From Phycisphaerae bacterium (lineage in GTDB: Bacteria; Planctomycetota; Phycisphaerae; Phycisphaerales; UBA1924): a DNA stretch of 64,000 nt. Every line of letters begins with the position of its first letter. Position 1 is the stretch's first letter. This document shows positions 40,736-49,897 of the stretch, one piece after another. The position numbers were made by a program, and so were the translations under genes. The stretch is from contig BQMO01000023.1 in NCBI GenBank assembly GCA_022180725.1, forward strand, positions 62,001 through 126,000, given 5' to 3'. The notes under the pieces are model-generated. The model ran no database searches and was not told the origin of the DNA. It worked only from the letters and a program-made list of their open reading frames with translations.

Positions 40736-41041
40736 ATGAGCCACATGCCCCCCGCGCCGCAACCCTACGGGCACCTCAAACCGCATCGCGGCACGACAAT
40801 CCTCGTGCTCGGGATTCTCGGGTTCTTCGTCTGCTTTATCTGCGGCATCGTCGCGTGGGTCATGGGCAACGACGACCTGCGCCAGATGGACGCGGGGCAG
40901 ATGGACCCCAGCGGGCGCGACCTCACCCAGGCCGGGCGGATCATCGGCATCATCGTCGTGCTCCTCAACGTGCTGGCCCTCGTGATCGCCCTGCTGTTCT
41001 TCGTCTTCGCGGCGGTGCTCGGCGTCGCGTCGAGCCGGTGA
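40736..41041 (+). CDS. DUF4190-like small membrane protein
   Basis: 101 residues from ATG 40736. Two hydrophobic segments (TTILVLGILGFFVCFICGIVAWVMG; IGIIVVLLNVLALVIALLFFVFAAVLG) flank NDDLRQMDAGQMDPSGRDLTQAGRI, the typical DUF4190 layout. Function is unknown. Its stop overlaps the GTG of the next gene by 4 bases, so the two membrane proteins are coupled. Confidence 0.82.
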   Translation: MSHMPPAPQPYGHLKPHRGTTILVLGILGFFVCFICGIVAWVMGNDDLRQMDAGQMDPSGRDLTQAGRIIGIIVVLLNVLALVIALLFFVFAAVLGVASSR

Positions 41042-41466
41042 ACGCCACCCCCCCATCACCTCGCGCGTCCTCGCCTCATGTTCGCGGCGTGTCGCGCTGG
41101 GTGCTTGTGGTGTTGCTCGCGTGGCTTGTCCTTGTCGCCACGGCGTGGGTGTGGATGCCCCCCGACGCGCCCCCCCTGTGCCCGTTCCGTCGCGCGACGG
41201 GCTATCCCTGCCCGACGTGCGGCTCGACCCGCGCCGCCGTCGCGTTCCTGACCGGCCGGCCGGCCGACGCACTGGCACTCAACCCCTTCATGTCCATCGC
41301 GATGGTGCTCACGCCGCTGTTCATCGCGTGGCGTTTCAGTCTCGGGCGGCGATGGGCCGGGCTTTCTTCGCGTACGTGCGTGCGGCTGATCTGGCTGGCG
41401 TTGGTGCTGCTGGCCCTGAACTGGGGGTACCTACTCTGGACGAACGCCGCGGCGTCGGCGTCGTGA
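41038..41466 (+). CDS. DUF2752-like membrane protein
   Basis: 142 residues from GTG 41038. TM segments lie at about 20-40, 75-95 and 110-130. The conserved DUF2752 core is present: PLCPFRRATGYPCPTCGSTRAAVAFLTGRPADALALNPFM, with the CPFxxxTGxPCPxCGxTRA cysteine pattern. Function is unknown; the cysteines may bind a metal. It is coupled to the DUF4190-like gene upstream and followed by another membrane protein 31 bp later. Confidence 0.88.
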   Translation: MNATPPSPRASSPHVRGVSRWVLVVLLAWLVLVATAWVWMPPDAPPLCPFRRATGYPCPTCGSTRAAVAFLTGRPADALALNPFMSIAMVLTPLFIAWRFSLGRRWAGLSSRTCVRLIWLALVLLALNWGYLLWTNAAASAS

Positions 41467-41497
41467 GCGCCGCGGACACGCCGAGGATGCCGTTACC

Positions 41498-42280
41498 GTG
41501 AACCCGGTCCCGGACGAACCCGAATCCCCACCGCCCACCGAGGAACCAACGCCCGATGTCTCGGCGCGGACCGACCGCTGGGCGCACCGGCGCGGCGAGC
41601 CGCGGACCTTTGCCGCCGCATGGATCGTCTTCCTGTTCACGGCGGCCATTGTCGCGCTCGGAGCGGGCGGCTCGCTCGGGCTGGTGGCGACCGACGCGTA
41701 CCGCACGTCGGCCCGAGTGCTCATGGTGCTGGCGGGCGTCGGCGTCGGCGTGCTCTGGCCCCTGCTCCGACTCAGCCAGGAAGCCCCGCGCCACCCCGCC
41801 CGCGCGGCCCTTCGTGACCTTGTGCTTGTGCTGGCCCCGCTGCAAGCCATCATCTGGCCCCAGGCGCTCCCGTGGATGGCGGCCTGGCCTCTCGAAGTGG
41901 TCGCGGCCTTGGCGGGACTTTTCACGGCGTGGGCCTTGGTTGTTTCAGGAGTGCTCGCCATGACGCTCCGCGGGCCTGTGATGCCCGGCGTGCGGGCCGC
42001 GGTCATGATCGGGCTGATTCTGGCGGGCATGCTGACGCCGGGACTTCGTCTGCTGCTCGGCCTGCCGGATGAACTCGCCCGCCGTTCCCGTTCGCCCGAC
42101 GTACTCCTCACGGCGACCCCCATCACCGGGGGATGGGAGATCCCCACCGATCGATCGTGGTCCGGCGCCGCGGGGGACGTGTCGCGGGCGCAATGGTTCG
42201 CCATCGCCGCCGTCGGCGTCGTGGGCGTGGGAATCTGGGGAATCGCCGCCGGAGTGGTCCGGCGACGCGAACCGGCCTAG
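41498..42280 (+). CDS. Hypothetical multi-pass membrane protein
   Basis: 260 residues from GTG 41498; no in-frame ATG lies nearby upstream. After a polar N-terminus (1-36) there are about six hydrophobic segments, including AAWIVFLFTAAIVALGAGGSLGLVA, VLMVLAGVGVGVLWPLL, LVLVLAPLQAIIWPQALPW, VVAALAGLFTAWALVVSGVLAM, AAVMIGLILAGMLTPGL and WFAIAAVGVVGVGIWGIAAGVV. I do not recognise the family. Its position after the DUF4190/DUF2752 pair suggests a common transcript. Confidence 0.75.
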   Translation: MNPVPDEPESPPPTEEPTPDVSARTDRWAHRRGEPRTFAAAWIVFLFTAAIVALGAGGSLGLVATDAYRTSARVLMVLAGVGVGVLWPLLRLSQEAPRHPARAALRDLVLVLAPLQAIIWPQALPWMAAWPLEVVAALAGLFTAWALVVSGVLAMTLRGPVMPGVRAAVMIGLILAGMLTPGLRLLLGLPDELARRSRSPDVLLTATPITGGWEIPTDRSWSGAAGDVSRAQWFAIAAVGVVGVGIWGIAAGVVRRREPA

Positions 42281-42361
42281 ATTCCCGCCGCCGAGCGCGC
42301 CACCGGCGCCTCGGCACCCCTGTCATCACGAGGGTGATCTACTGTTGGTCGGAGGTATGTC

Positions 42362-42835
42362 ATGGAGTTTGTGACCAAAGCCGAGCGGGAAGCCATCGAA
42401 CAGCGCCTCGCCTCGCTCATCGCCAACCGCCCGGCCATTTCCGCGCGCATCGCCGAGGCCCGCGCCCACGGGGACCTCCGCGAGAACGGGGACTACCACG
42501 CCGCCCGCGAACAGCAGGGCATGGACGAGGCCGAGATCCGCCGCCTCCAGGAACGCCTCGCGAGCATGTCCGTCGTCGACGAGAACATGGCCAAGGCCGT
42601 GGAAGGCGTCGTCTTCGTCGGCAGCACCGTGCGATTGCGCGAGGAGCCGGGCGGCGACGAAGACCTCTTCAAACTCGTCGGCGACGCCAGCCCGTCACCA
42701 CCCGCGGACTATGTCGAGGTGACCGTCACCAGCCCCATGGGCGAGGCGCTCCTCAAGGCACGCCTCGGCGACACCGTCCGCGTCAATGCGCCGCGCGGCG
42801 TCAAGAAGTTCACGGTGATCGAGATCATCCTCTGA
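42362..42835 (+). CDS. greA: Transcription elongation factor GreA
   Basis: 157 residues, standard length, with GGAGG 8 nt before the ATG. The N-terminal coiled coil has the GreA motif ARAHGDLRENGDYHAAREQQGMDEAEIRRLQ, with the acidic tip residues (D..EN..Y). The C-terminal FKBP-like domain follows (VEVTVTSPMGEALLKARLGDTVRVNAPRGVKKFTVIEI). It stimulates RNA polymerase to cleave backtracked transcripts. The gene stands alone and is convergent with phoX (18-bp gap). Confidence 0.96.
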   Translation: MEFVTKAEREAIEQRLASLIANRPAISARIAEARAHGDLRENGDYHAAREQQGMDEAEIRRLQERLASMSVVDENMAKAVEGVVFVGSTVRLREEPGGDEDLFKLVGDASPSPPADYVEVTVTSPMGEALLKARLGDTVRVNAPRGVKKFTVIEIIL

Positions 42836-42853
42836 TCGTGCCCGCCGTGGTCC

Positions 42854-44236
42854 TCACCCGCGCCACGGCCCGGTGATCGCCAGCGTCACGCCCGGGTTCT
42901 GGATGTTGACAAACAGGATCGATCCGTCGGGCGAGAACGTGGCCCCGGCGGTTTCGGACTTGTTCGTCCGCACCATCGCGAGCCGATAGGGCGTGCCTGT
43001 GGCCGTCACCCCGATCAGCCCGTTCTGCCCTTCCCCATCCTCGCACACCATGAGATCACCCCACGGGGCCACCGTGATGTTGTCGGCGTTGTTCACGACC
43101 GTCGAATCGTTGGGTTCGAGTATCAGTTCGAGCGTGGCTGGGGCCGTGGCCTCCTCGGGCGTGCCCTCGTGCGGGCTGGGCGTGTATTTCCAGATCTGTC
43201 CGAGTTGCTTGATCCCCCCGGTGGTCGCGGCGAAGTACGCCGCGTCCACTCCCCACCAGATACCCTCGCACCGCGCGAAGAGGGCCGCCCCTTTCGCCGC
43301 CGCCTGAAGACGCAGGTCGTCCTTCGGCGAGCGCACATCGTCCAGATCAACCCACCCTACGCTGAACCGCGTTCCTACCGAGACCGGCGTGCCGCCTTTC
43401 CAGTTCTTCAGGTCGGCCGTTGCCTTGTCTCGCACCACCAGCGCCTGAAGCCGCCCGCCCTCGTGCAGCCGCCCGGGCGCTTTCGGCAGGTAGCGGTACA
43501 GCACCCCGTCGGCCAGGTCTTCGGTCTGGTACACACACCCCGCCATCGGATGCACCGCGACGGCTTCATGCCGGAATCGACCCATCGCCGTGATGGGCAA
43601 CGGCTCCACCGGTTCCGTCGCGTCGTGCGGCACCTCGAACACCCAGCCGTGATCCTGGTCCAGCCCGTCGGCCTTGCCCACGGTGGTTTCTTCGCAGGTC
43701 AGCCACGAACCCCACGGCGTCGGCCCGCCGGCGCAGTTGTAGATCGTCCCGAGCAGGCTCATGGACTGCTTCATCACGCGTCGCTGCACGGGGTCGTACA
43801 CCAGCGTCGAGGTGCCACCCTGGCCCGGCAGCGTCCCCCCACCCCGATCGAAGACTCGATCCGCCCGCACGCGCCCGAGCCGCGCGTTGTCCGCCCCGAA
43901 CGGCCCCTTGGCCGCCTGGGTTTCCTTCAACTCGTGGTTGCGCACCAGGACAACCGTGCCCCCCGCGCCGGCGAACGCGGCCATGCCGTCGTGCTGCCCG
44001 GGGACGAGCAGCCCGTCGTCCATCTCTTCCCCGATCCGCGAGAAGGCCGTGTACGAGAAACCGGCGGGCAAATCGATGATTCCCGCGGGGTCGCGCACGA
44101 GCGGGCCATACCCCGCCCCGCTTGCCGCCTCGAGCGACGCCGCCAGCGAGCGCGGCTGGCGCAGCAGCGTCGCCAGCCCCGCGAATCCCATCGAGAACGC
44201 GGCCCCCCGCATCATGAACTGTCGGCGTGTGTGCAT
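42854..44236 (-). CDS. phoX: PhoX-family alkaline phosphatase-like protein (DUF839), Tat-exported
   Basis: 460 residues. It begins with TRRQFMMRGAAFSMGFAGLATLL, a twin-arginine signal. Conserved PhoX segments are GLLVPGQHDGMAAFAG, VVLVRNHEL, GGTSTLVYDP, LLGTIYNCAGGPTPWGSWLTCEETT, GRFRHEAVAVHPMAGCVYQTEDLADGVLYRYLP, CEGIWWGVDAAYFAATTGG, NNADNITVAPWGDLMVCEDGEG and FSPDGSILFVNIQNPG. PhoX proteins are Ca/Fe-dependent secreted phosphatases. The ATCEE- and HEA-like metal sites are present, but enzymatic activity is not proven and many family members are annotated only as DUF839. It lies 92 bp downstream of the exported sorting-tail protein on the same strand. Confidence 0.87.
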   Translation of the reverse strand: MHTRRQFMMRGAAFSMGFAGLATLLRQPRSLAASLEAASGAGYGPLVRDPAGIIDLPAGFSYTAFSRIGEEMDDGLLVPGQHDGMAAFAGAGGTVVLVRNHELKETQAAKGPFGADNARLGRVRADRVFDRGGGTLPGQGGTSTLVYDPVQRRVMKQSMSLLGTIYNCAGGPTPWGSWLTCEETTVGKADGLDQDHGWVFEVPHDATEPVEPLPITAMGRFRHEAVAVHPMAGCVYQTEDLADGVLYRYLPKAPGRLHEGGRLQALVVRDKATADLKNWKGGTPVSVGTRFSVGWVDLDDVRSPKDDLRLQAAAKGAALFARCEGIWWGVDAAYFAATTGGIKQLGQIWKYTPSPHEGTPEEATAPATLELILEPNDSTVVNNADNITVAPWGDLMVCEDGEGQNGLIGVTATGTPYRLAMVRTNKSETAGATFSPDGSILFVNIQNPGVTLAITGPWRG

Positions 44237-44328
44237 GAGTGAGAGGTCCCGCGCGCCTTCAGGGCGCCGCGCATTGTTCGCGCGCCGCCGCCGCGTTCGA
44301 GCAGGCCCCGGAAATCTTCACCCGCTCT

Positions 44329-45054
44329 TTACCGACGCCGACGCAGCACCCCAAGAGACCCGGCGAGAATCATCAGCCCCGTGCCAGGCGAAGGCACGTC
44401 CACCAGGAACAGGTCCATCCCGTTCTGCACGGCGAACGGCTGGTCGAACGACCACTGCACACTGTCCACTCCCGGCTCGTGCGACTGATACCCGATCGTC
44501 GCGAAGGCCCCGCCGAAGATGCCCGGCTCATGCACGCTCTGATACGAGAGTTGGGCGTAGAACGTGGTGCGGAAGGGGTTGTTCCCGTTCACGCGCGTCT
44601 GGAACGTCGCCTTGCCCCCCGCGCCGCCCATGGGCAGGTCGTTCCATTGCACGATGTAGTACGTGTCGTTCGGATCGTCCGTGAACTCGCGGAAGAGCAC
44701 CTGCGTGCTGCCCAGCGCCGGGTCGGGCGTGTCCCAGATCACCGCGATGGCCGTTTCACCCAGGAACAGTTCGTTGGTGGGGATGGGTTGATGGTTGCTG
44801 GTGGAGATCGCCGCGCCGACGTTCGACCCGATGGTGCCGTTGTACCCGATCTTGATGTCACCCGCGGGGAACTTGTCGTTGCCGATGGCCGTCGTCTGGA
44901 CGTGGAACCCGCCCAGCCCGATCGGCAACACGAGGGTTCCCGACATGCCGGTGATGTCCTGGAACCCCCCGCCGCCGGGTGTAAATGTCACCTGCGCGTG
45001 GGCCGCCGTCGCCCCGACGAGCGCCAAGACCGCGCACACTCGAACGTACTTCAT
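44329..45054 (-). CDS. Exported protein with VPSP-type sorting tail
   Basis: 241 residues from ATG 45054. The signal peptide is MKYVRVCAVLALVGATAAHAQ. The body is beta-rich (GGFQDITGMSGTLVLPIG, AIAVIWDTPDPALGSTQVLFREFTDDPNDTYYIVQWNDLP, TFYAQLSYQSVHEPGIFGGAFATIGYQ), as in PA14/nidogen-like or lectin-like exoproteins. The C-terminus VPSPGTGLMILAGSLGVLRRRR is a PEP-CTERM-like anchor, similar in design to the tail of the protein at 38.3-39.3 kb. Function is unknown. Confidence 0.78.
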   Translation of the reverse strand: MKYVRVCAVLALVGATAAHAQVTFTPGGGGFQDITGMSGTLVLPIGLGGFHVQTTAIGNDKFPAGDIKIGYNGTIGSNVGAAISTSNHQPIPTNELFLGETAIAVIWDTPDPALGSTQVLFREFTDDPNDTYYIVQWNDLPMGGAGGKATFQTRVNGNNPFRTTFYAQLSYQSVHEPGIFGGAFATIGYQSHEPGVDSVQWSFDQPFAVQNGMDLFLVDVPSPGTGLMILAGSLGVLRRRR

Positions 45055-45233
45055 GGCCGCCTCTCTCCCTGCGCCCCGCGGACGCCCCCAACCCAACCCC
45101 ACGCCCGGGCTGATCGTTGACCGGGCGAAAGCCCGGCCAGCGTTGCTCCCAGCGTACCCGAGCAGCCGAAAACCGCAAGCCTTGATTCTGGGTCAATTCC
45201 CAAGATATTCCGGGTTTTCGGACCATCGCCCCA

Positions 45234-45947
45234 TCACCGAACCGCACGCGGGTTTTCCGCGGGCAGCCCGTCGGCGTACTCCCACACGATCACGAGTAGC
45301 CGCTGGCGGCCCCACTTGCGGGCCTCTTCATGGGTCGGGAAGAGCACGTCGAGTCGGCGGCCCTTGATGGCGCTCCCGCAGTCCAGCACGGGCACGATGC
45401 GGTCCTGGTCGTACCCCGGCACCGTGAGCATCGTGCCGTAGGGGAGCATGGTCGGGTCCGCGGCGACCAGGGCATGGCCGTTCGTCTCGACCGAGTGGAG
45501 CGTGGCGGTCAGCCCATCGGCAAAGACGCCGCACGAACGCCAATCGGGCGAGTATGCCGTGACTTCCATCCACAGTTCGCGGGCCGGACGAACCGGGCGC
45601 CCGTTGAACCAGCGAACCGCGGGATCACGGGCATAGATCGCCACGTCCGGCGGGAAGTCCGATGCATCGTCCGCCACGTCGATGCTGGATTCAGCCACGT
45701 CCGGTACCGCAGCGGGGGCGGCCTCGGCGGACACCAGCCAGATGGGCGAGGGCGCCGGCATGCGGACGGCGGCCAGGGGCATCGGGCGTTGTCCAAACTC
45801 CTTCGTCGCGATCGCCGATCCGACGACGCACGCCACGATGATCGCCTGCGTCGCGAGCGTGCGCAAGGTGGCAACAGCCATCGAACGAACCCCGCCGCGG
45901 CGGCGCTTCGTTCCCAAAGTTCGAGTTGGTGAAGATCGACGTGCCAT
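45234..45947 (-). CDS. 3D-domain (double-psi beta-barrel) exported protein
   Basis: 237 residues. An N-terminal signal-anchor (TLRTLATQAIIVACVVGSAIA) is followed by an acidic linker and a C-terminal 3D domain: MEVTAYSPDWRSCGVFADGLTATLHSVETNGHALVAADPTMLPYGTMLTVPGYDQDRIVPVLDCGSAIKGRRLDVLFPTHEEARKWGRQRLLVIVWEY. The three conserved Asp residues of the 3D fold (ADG, LDCG, LDVLF) are visible. Related proteins (MltA C-domain, YocH, Rpf-like) act on peptidoglycan. It is divergent from htpX over 215 bp. Confidence 0.86.
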   Translation of the reverse strand: MARRSSPTRTLGTKRRRGGVRSMAVATLRTLATQAIIVACVVGSAIATKEFGQRPMPLAAVRMPAPSPIWLVSAEAAPAAVPDVAESSIDVADDASDFPPDVAIYARDPAVRWFNGRPVRPARELWMEVTAYSPDWRSCGVFADGLTATLHSVETNGHALVAADPTMLPYGTMLTVPGYDQDRIVPVLDCGSAIKGRRLDVLFPTHEEARKWGRQRLLVIVWEYADGLPAENPRAVR

Positions 45948-46162
45948 GTGCCTCGACCCTGTTCGATCACCATCGTACCGCCCATCGGCCCTGGCTCACT
46001 TCCTACCCTGTCGGGTGCAGTTGCTGGCTTCCGTGGCGCGTAGGGGCCCCCACCATGATTGTTCGAGTTGTGTGAGGGATGCTTGGTGACGCGCGAACCG
46101 CCCGGAGGTGAGATTCGTACGCGCCACAACGGACAACCGAAGCACCAGGAGGTGTGCCGAAG

Positions 46163-47038
46163 ATGATCAGGTTCGTCAACAACGTCAAGACGGCGGTGAT
46201 GCTCGCGGGGCTGATGGCCTTGTTTCTTGTGGTCGGGGCGCAGTTCGGGCAGACCGGGCTGATCTTCGCGTTCGTGCTGGGCGGGGTCACGAACATCGCC
46301 GCGTGGTTCTTCTCCGACAAGATCGCCCTGGCGGCGATGCGGGCACGCGAGATCGGCCCGGACAGCCCCGGGGCGGCGGGCGAGTTGTATCACCTGGTCG
46401 ACGAGTTGCGTCAGCGGGCCGGGCTGCCCATGCCCAAGGTCTGCCTCTGCCCGCACGAAGCGCCCAACGCCTTCGCCACGGGCCGCTCGCCGCGTCACGC
46501 GGCGGTCGCGGTCACCGAGGGCGCGATGCGCATCCTCAACGACGACGAACTGCGCGGCGTGATGGCGCACGAACTGGCACACATCAAGAACCGCGACACA
46601 CTGACCTCGTGCATCGCCGCGACCATCTCGGGCGTGCTGGCGTATCTTGCGCACGTGGGACTGATGTTCGGCGGCGGGCGACGCGAGGGCGGAAACCCGC
46701 TGGTCATGCTCGCCACGGTCATCCTGGCGATGGTGGCGGCGGCCATGCTCAAGGCGATGATTTCGCGCTCGCGCGAGTACGTCGCCGACCACGACGGCGC
46801 GGTCATCGCCGGCTCGCCCCTGGGGCTGGCCTCGGCCCTGCGCCGCCTGGAGGCCTACTCGAAGCGCATCCCGCTCGACACGCCCAACCCCGCGGCGAAC
46901 AACCTCTTCATCGTCGAGCCGCTCACCGGCAGCAGCATCCTCAACCTCTTCGCCAGCCATCCCCCGACGGAGAAGCGCATCGCCGCGCTCATGAGCCAGG
47001 CTGATGAAATGGCCGCCCGGGGGCACCTCGCCGCGTAA
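46163..47038 (+). CDS. htpX: Membrane zinc protease HtpX
   Basis: 291 residues from ATG 46163, which lies 10 nt after AGGAGG. A GTG at 46154 is too close to it. Two N-terminal TM segments, the zinc site HELAH at about 136-140 (VMAHELAHIKNRD), two further TM segments, and the third ligand region SREYVADHDGAVI are all present, with the C-terminal LFASHPPTEKRI. HtpX degrades misfolded membrane proteins. Confidence 0.95.
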   Translation: MIRFVNNVKTAVMLAGLMALFLVVGAQFGQTGLIFAFVLGGVTNIAAWFFSDKIALAAMRAREIGPDSPGAAGELYHLVDELRQRAGLPMPKVCLCPHEAPNAFATGRSPRHAAVAVTEGAMRILNDDELRGVMAHELAHIKNRDTLTSCIAATISGVLAYLAHVGLMFGGGRREGGNPLVMLATVILAMVAAAMLKAMISRSREYVADHDGAVIAGSPLGLASALRRLEAYSKRIPLDTPNPAANNLFIVEPLTGSSILNLFASHPPTEKRIAALMSQADEMAARGHLAA

Positions 47039-47041
47039 GGC

Positions 47042-49897
47042 CTAGCCCCGGACCGAGGCGAGCAGTTCGCGCGGGCGCAGCCGCACCAGCCCGACCACCG
47101 CCGGGACCGCCGCCCCGAGGGTCATCACCAGCGTGGCGGCCCACCCGGTCAGGATGGGCGTGGGCGGGGGACGTAACTTCAGGTCCAGCCCGAAGAGCAG
47201 TTCGTCGATGCGTTGCACGGCAAAGACCCCCTGCGTGCCCATGAGCGTGCCCAGGATGGCCGCGGTCACGGCGACGATGACCGCCTCGGCCAGCACGAGG
47301 CGCGCGACCAGCCCGCGCGAGGCCCCCACCGCCTCGAGCACCCCGAACTCGTACCGTCGGGCCGTGATCCCCGCGATGATCAGGTTCGCCACCCCAAACC
47401 CGGCCAGGAGCATGGTCATGACGGCGATGCTCGACGCGCCGAACAGACCCGCCTTCACGAACGAGGCGATCTGTTCCTTCACCGCGCGACCGCTCCCCGC
47501 GTCGAGAATGCCCGCCCCGGCCAGTCGCTCACGCACCTGCGCCACGATCGCCGCGTCATCGGCGCCGGGTGCGATGGAGATCTGGATCAGGTGGATCGCG
47601 TCACTCCCGAATCGCTCTCGGAGGTCGCGCCGTGAACCGAAGACCGCGTGCAGCGACTGCTCGACAAATCCCTCGCCGATGGCAAAGAACTGCGAGACGA
47701 CCTCCAGCCCCGGGCTGGTGACCACGCCCACGATCTCGAAGCGGTGCTCGCGCCCGTTCGCGGTGCACACGAACGTGTCGCCCACGCCCAGCCCGCGGGC
47801 GAGCATGAACTCGCGCGCCACGATCACGGCCCCGCCCTCGTCGAGCCGGCGGATCGCCGTCGCCGGGTCGCCCTGCACCCACAACGGGTTGAGCATGCGG
47901 AAGAACGGCTCGGGTTCAAAGGCCATGAACATCGACTTGTACTGCTGCAGCCCACGCACCCCGAAGGCGTCGGTCTCGACGGGGTGCAGCGTGATGGCGC
48001 ACGTGCCGGTAACCCCGGGGATGGTCTCGACCTCGCGCTGCGCCGCCGGGCTGAGCGCGAAGCCCGTCACGAAGGCGTCGGGAAACTCCATGCGGTCCAG
48101 GTAATCCCGCTGCACGGCCCCGCCCTGCGTCCAGATGCCGACCATCAGCGCCATGCCCAGCATCATCGACCCCGCGGTGAACCCGTAGCGGTACGGCGTC
48201 GCGGCGAGCGTGCGCCCGAGGATGCCCGGCGGCAGCACAAGCACCCGCGAGACCGATCCGGCGATGGCGCGGTTGACCCCCGCCAGCGCCGGCACCGAGA
48301 GCAGGAAGTACGCCGCGAAGAGCGCCGGCAGCCCGAGCGTGACGTACGACCAGAACCGCCACTGCCCGTCGGTGGTGAGCGTGACGGTGGCGAGTTGCAC
48401 GGCGGCGCAGACCAGCCCAATGACAAGGAGTTTCCGCACGCCCGCGCGGCGTGGCGCCTCGGCACGGATCGCCAGGGCGCGCAAGGGCGAGATCCGCGAC
48501 GCCGCGTAGGCCGGGTACGCCGCCGCACCCAGTCCGCACAACACGGCCCCACCTCCGGCAATGGCCGGGCCCCACCACGGCACCGCCAGCGTGATCTCGA
48601 TCTGCGATTGGAGCAGTTGCACGATCACCCACGACGCGCCCAGCCCCAGGGGCACGCCCACGCACGCGCCGAGCAGACCTATGACCAGTCCCGTGATCAG
48701 TTGACTCGCGGCCAGGTGCCCCCGGTCGGCCCCGATGCATCGGAGGATGCCCAGTTCGCGCGTACGTTCGGTGACGGCGGTCGAGAGGCCCGTGGCGATG
48801 ATGAACCCAGCCGCCAGGAACGCCATCGCCGTGCCCAGAAGCATCCCGAACCGACTCGCCCGGATGTTCTGGTCGAGTTTCGACGACACCTTGGTGCTGG
48901 TCTGGACCAGGACGTGCTCGGGCACGTCGCCCTGATGTTGGGCTACGAACTCATCGGGTGTCACCCCGGGGGCAAGCACCACGTCGATCTGTCGCAATCG
49001 ACCCGTTGTGCCGGTGATGCCGTCGAGCGTCTCGCGGAGCGCGAACGCCTGGGGTCGGCCGCCAAAGGGCGGGGGCTTGGCAATGCCCACGACGCGGAGT
49101 TTCACCGTTTCACCGCGGAACAAGCCGCCCATCAGGCGGCGCGAAGAATCATCGCCCGCGGCCTTGGCGAGTTCGGCGGCCCGGGCAGGGTCGCTCAGCA
49201 ACGTGCCAAGGTCGATGTCGGGCATCGCCTGACGCGCCACCTCGATCTCGTCCCCGAGCCGCACCCCGGCCTGGGCGTTGAGTGCGGCGGCCAGCGAATC
49301 ATCGGTGGTCAAGTCCGGCAGCGTCGGGGGCGGACCGGTCAGGTGCGTGCGTTTCCCATCGGTTCGCGCGGGCAACTCGAACGGCGTGGCCGAGGCCGCA
49401 CCCGAAACGCTCAGCCGAACCGCCATCGTCCCGTCGATGACGATCTCATCCGCAGCCGCAGGTAAACGCCCCGCATCGAGGGTGATCGATTCCAGCCCGC
49501 GCGGGTCGGCGTACCCGGTCAGCACGCCCGTCAGCGACAGCACACGACGAACCGGCGTCCAGTCTCCCGACGCCCCCTTGCGGAGCGCGGGAACCCGGGC
49601 CGAAACGGTGATCGGCGTGCCCACCCACCCGGTGGCATACGCCACCCCGGGCCAGGCCCGCACCGCGTCGAGCAGCGCCGCGTCGAAGGTCCGCCCGCCC
49701 CCGGAGGGCTTGATGAAGACGTCGGCCTTCCCGACCACGGATTCGACCTGCGCCCGGGCCGACTGCTGCACGGAGTTCATGGCCGCCCCGACCGCCGCGA
49801 TGAGGGCCGCGGAGAGGGCGACGGTCCCGATCAGCAGGAACGTCCTACTGCGCCGGGTGGACAGCGAACTGATAGCGAGCCGCCACGCCGGGCGCAT
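47042..49897 (-). CDS. FtsX/MacB-type ABC transporter permease
   Basis: 951 residues. An N-terminal TM (FLLIGTVALSAALIAAVGAAM) is followed by a large MacB-like periplasmic domain, then a first FtsX module (LGTAMAFLAAGFIIATGLSTAVTERTRELGILRCIGADRGHLAASQLITGLVIGLLGACVGVPLG). A further TM region, a second periplasmic domain and a second FtsX module end the protein (LLAGFGVANLIIAGITARRYEFGVLEAVGASRGLVARLVLAEAVIVAVTAAILG). It works with the ATPase encoded just upstream, with which it overlaps by 53 bp. Such exporters move lipoproteins, lipids, peptides or macrolides; the substrate here is unknown. Confidence 0.9.
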   Translation of the reverse strand: MRPAWRLAISSLSTRRSRTFLLIGTVALSAALIAAVGAAMNSVQQSARAQVESVVGKADVFIKPSGGGRTFDAALLDAVRAWPGVAYATGWVGTPITVSARVPALRKGASGDWTPVRRVLSLTGVLTGYADPRGLESITLDAGRLPAAADEIVIDGTMAVRLSVSGAASATPFELPARTDGKRTHLTGPPPTLPDLTTDDSLAAALNAQAGVRLGDEIEVARQAMPDIDLGTLLSDPARAAELAKAAGDDSSRRLMGGLFRGETVKLRVVGIAKPPPFGGRPQAFALRETLDGITGTTGRLRQIDVVLAPGVTPDEFVAQHQGDVPEHVLVQTSTKVSSKLDQNIRASRFGMLLGTAMAFLAAGFIIATGLSTAVTERTRELGILRCIGADRGHLAASQLITGLVIGLLGACVGVPLGLGASWVIVQLLQSQIEITLAVPWWGPAIAGGGAVLCGLGAAAYPAYAASRISPLRALAIRAEAPRRAGVRKLLVIGLVCAAVQLATVTLTTDGQWRFWSYVTLGLPALFAAYFLLSVPALAGVNRAIAGSVSRVLVLPPGILGRTLAATPYRYGFTAGSMMLGMALMVGIWTQGGAVQRDYLDRMEFPDAFVTGFALSPAAQREVETIPGVTGTCAITLHPVETDAFGVRGLQQYKSMFMAFEPEPFFRMLNPLWVQGDPATAIRRLDEGGAVIVAREFMLARGLGVGDTFVCTANGREHRFEIVGVVTSPGLEVVSQFFAIGEGFVEQSLHAVFGSRRDLRERFGSDAIHLIQISIAPGADDAAIVAQVRERLAGAGILDAGSGRAVKEQIASFVKAGLFGASSIAVMTMLLAGFGVANLIIAGITARRYEFGVLEAVGASRGLVARLVLAEAVIVAVTAAILGTLMGTQGVFAVQRIDELLFGLDLKLRPPPTPILTGWAATLVMTLGAAVPAVVGLVRLRPRELLASVRG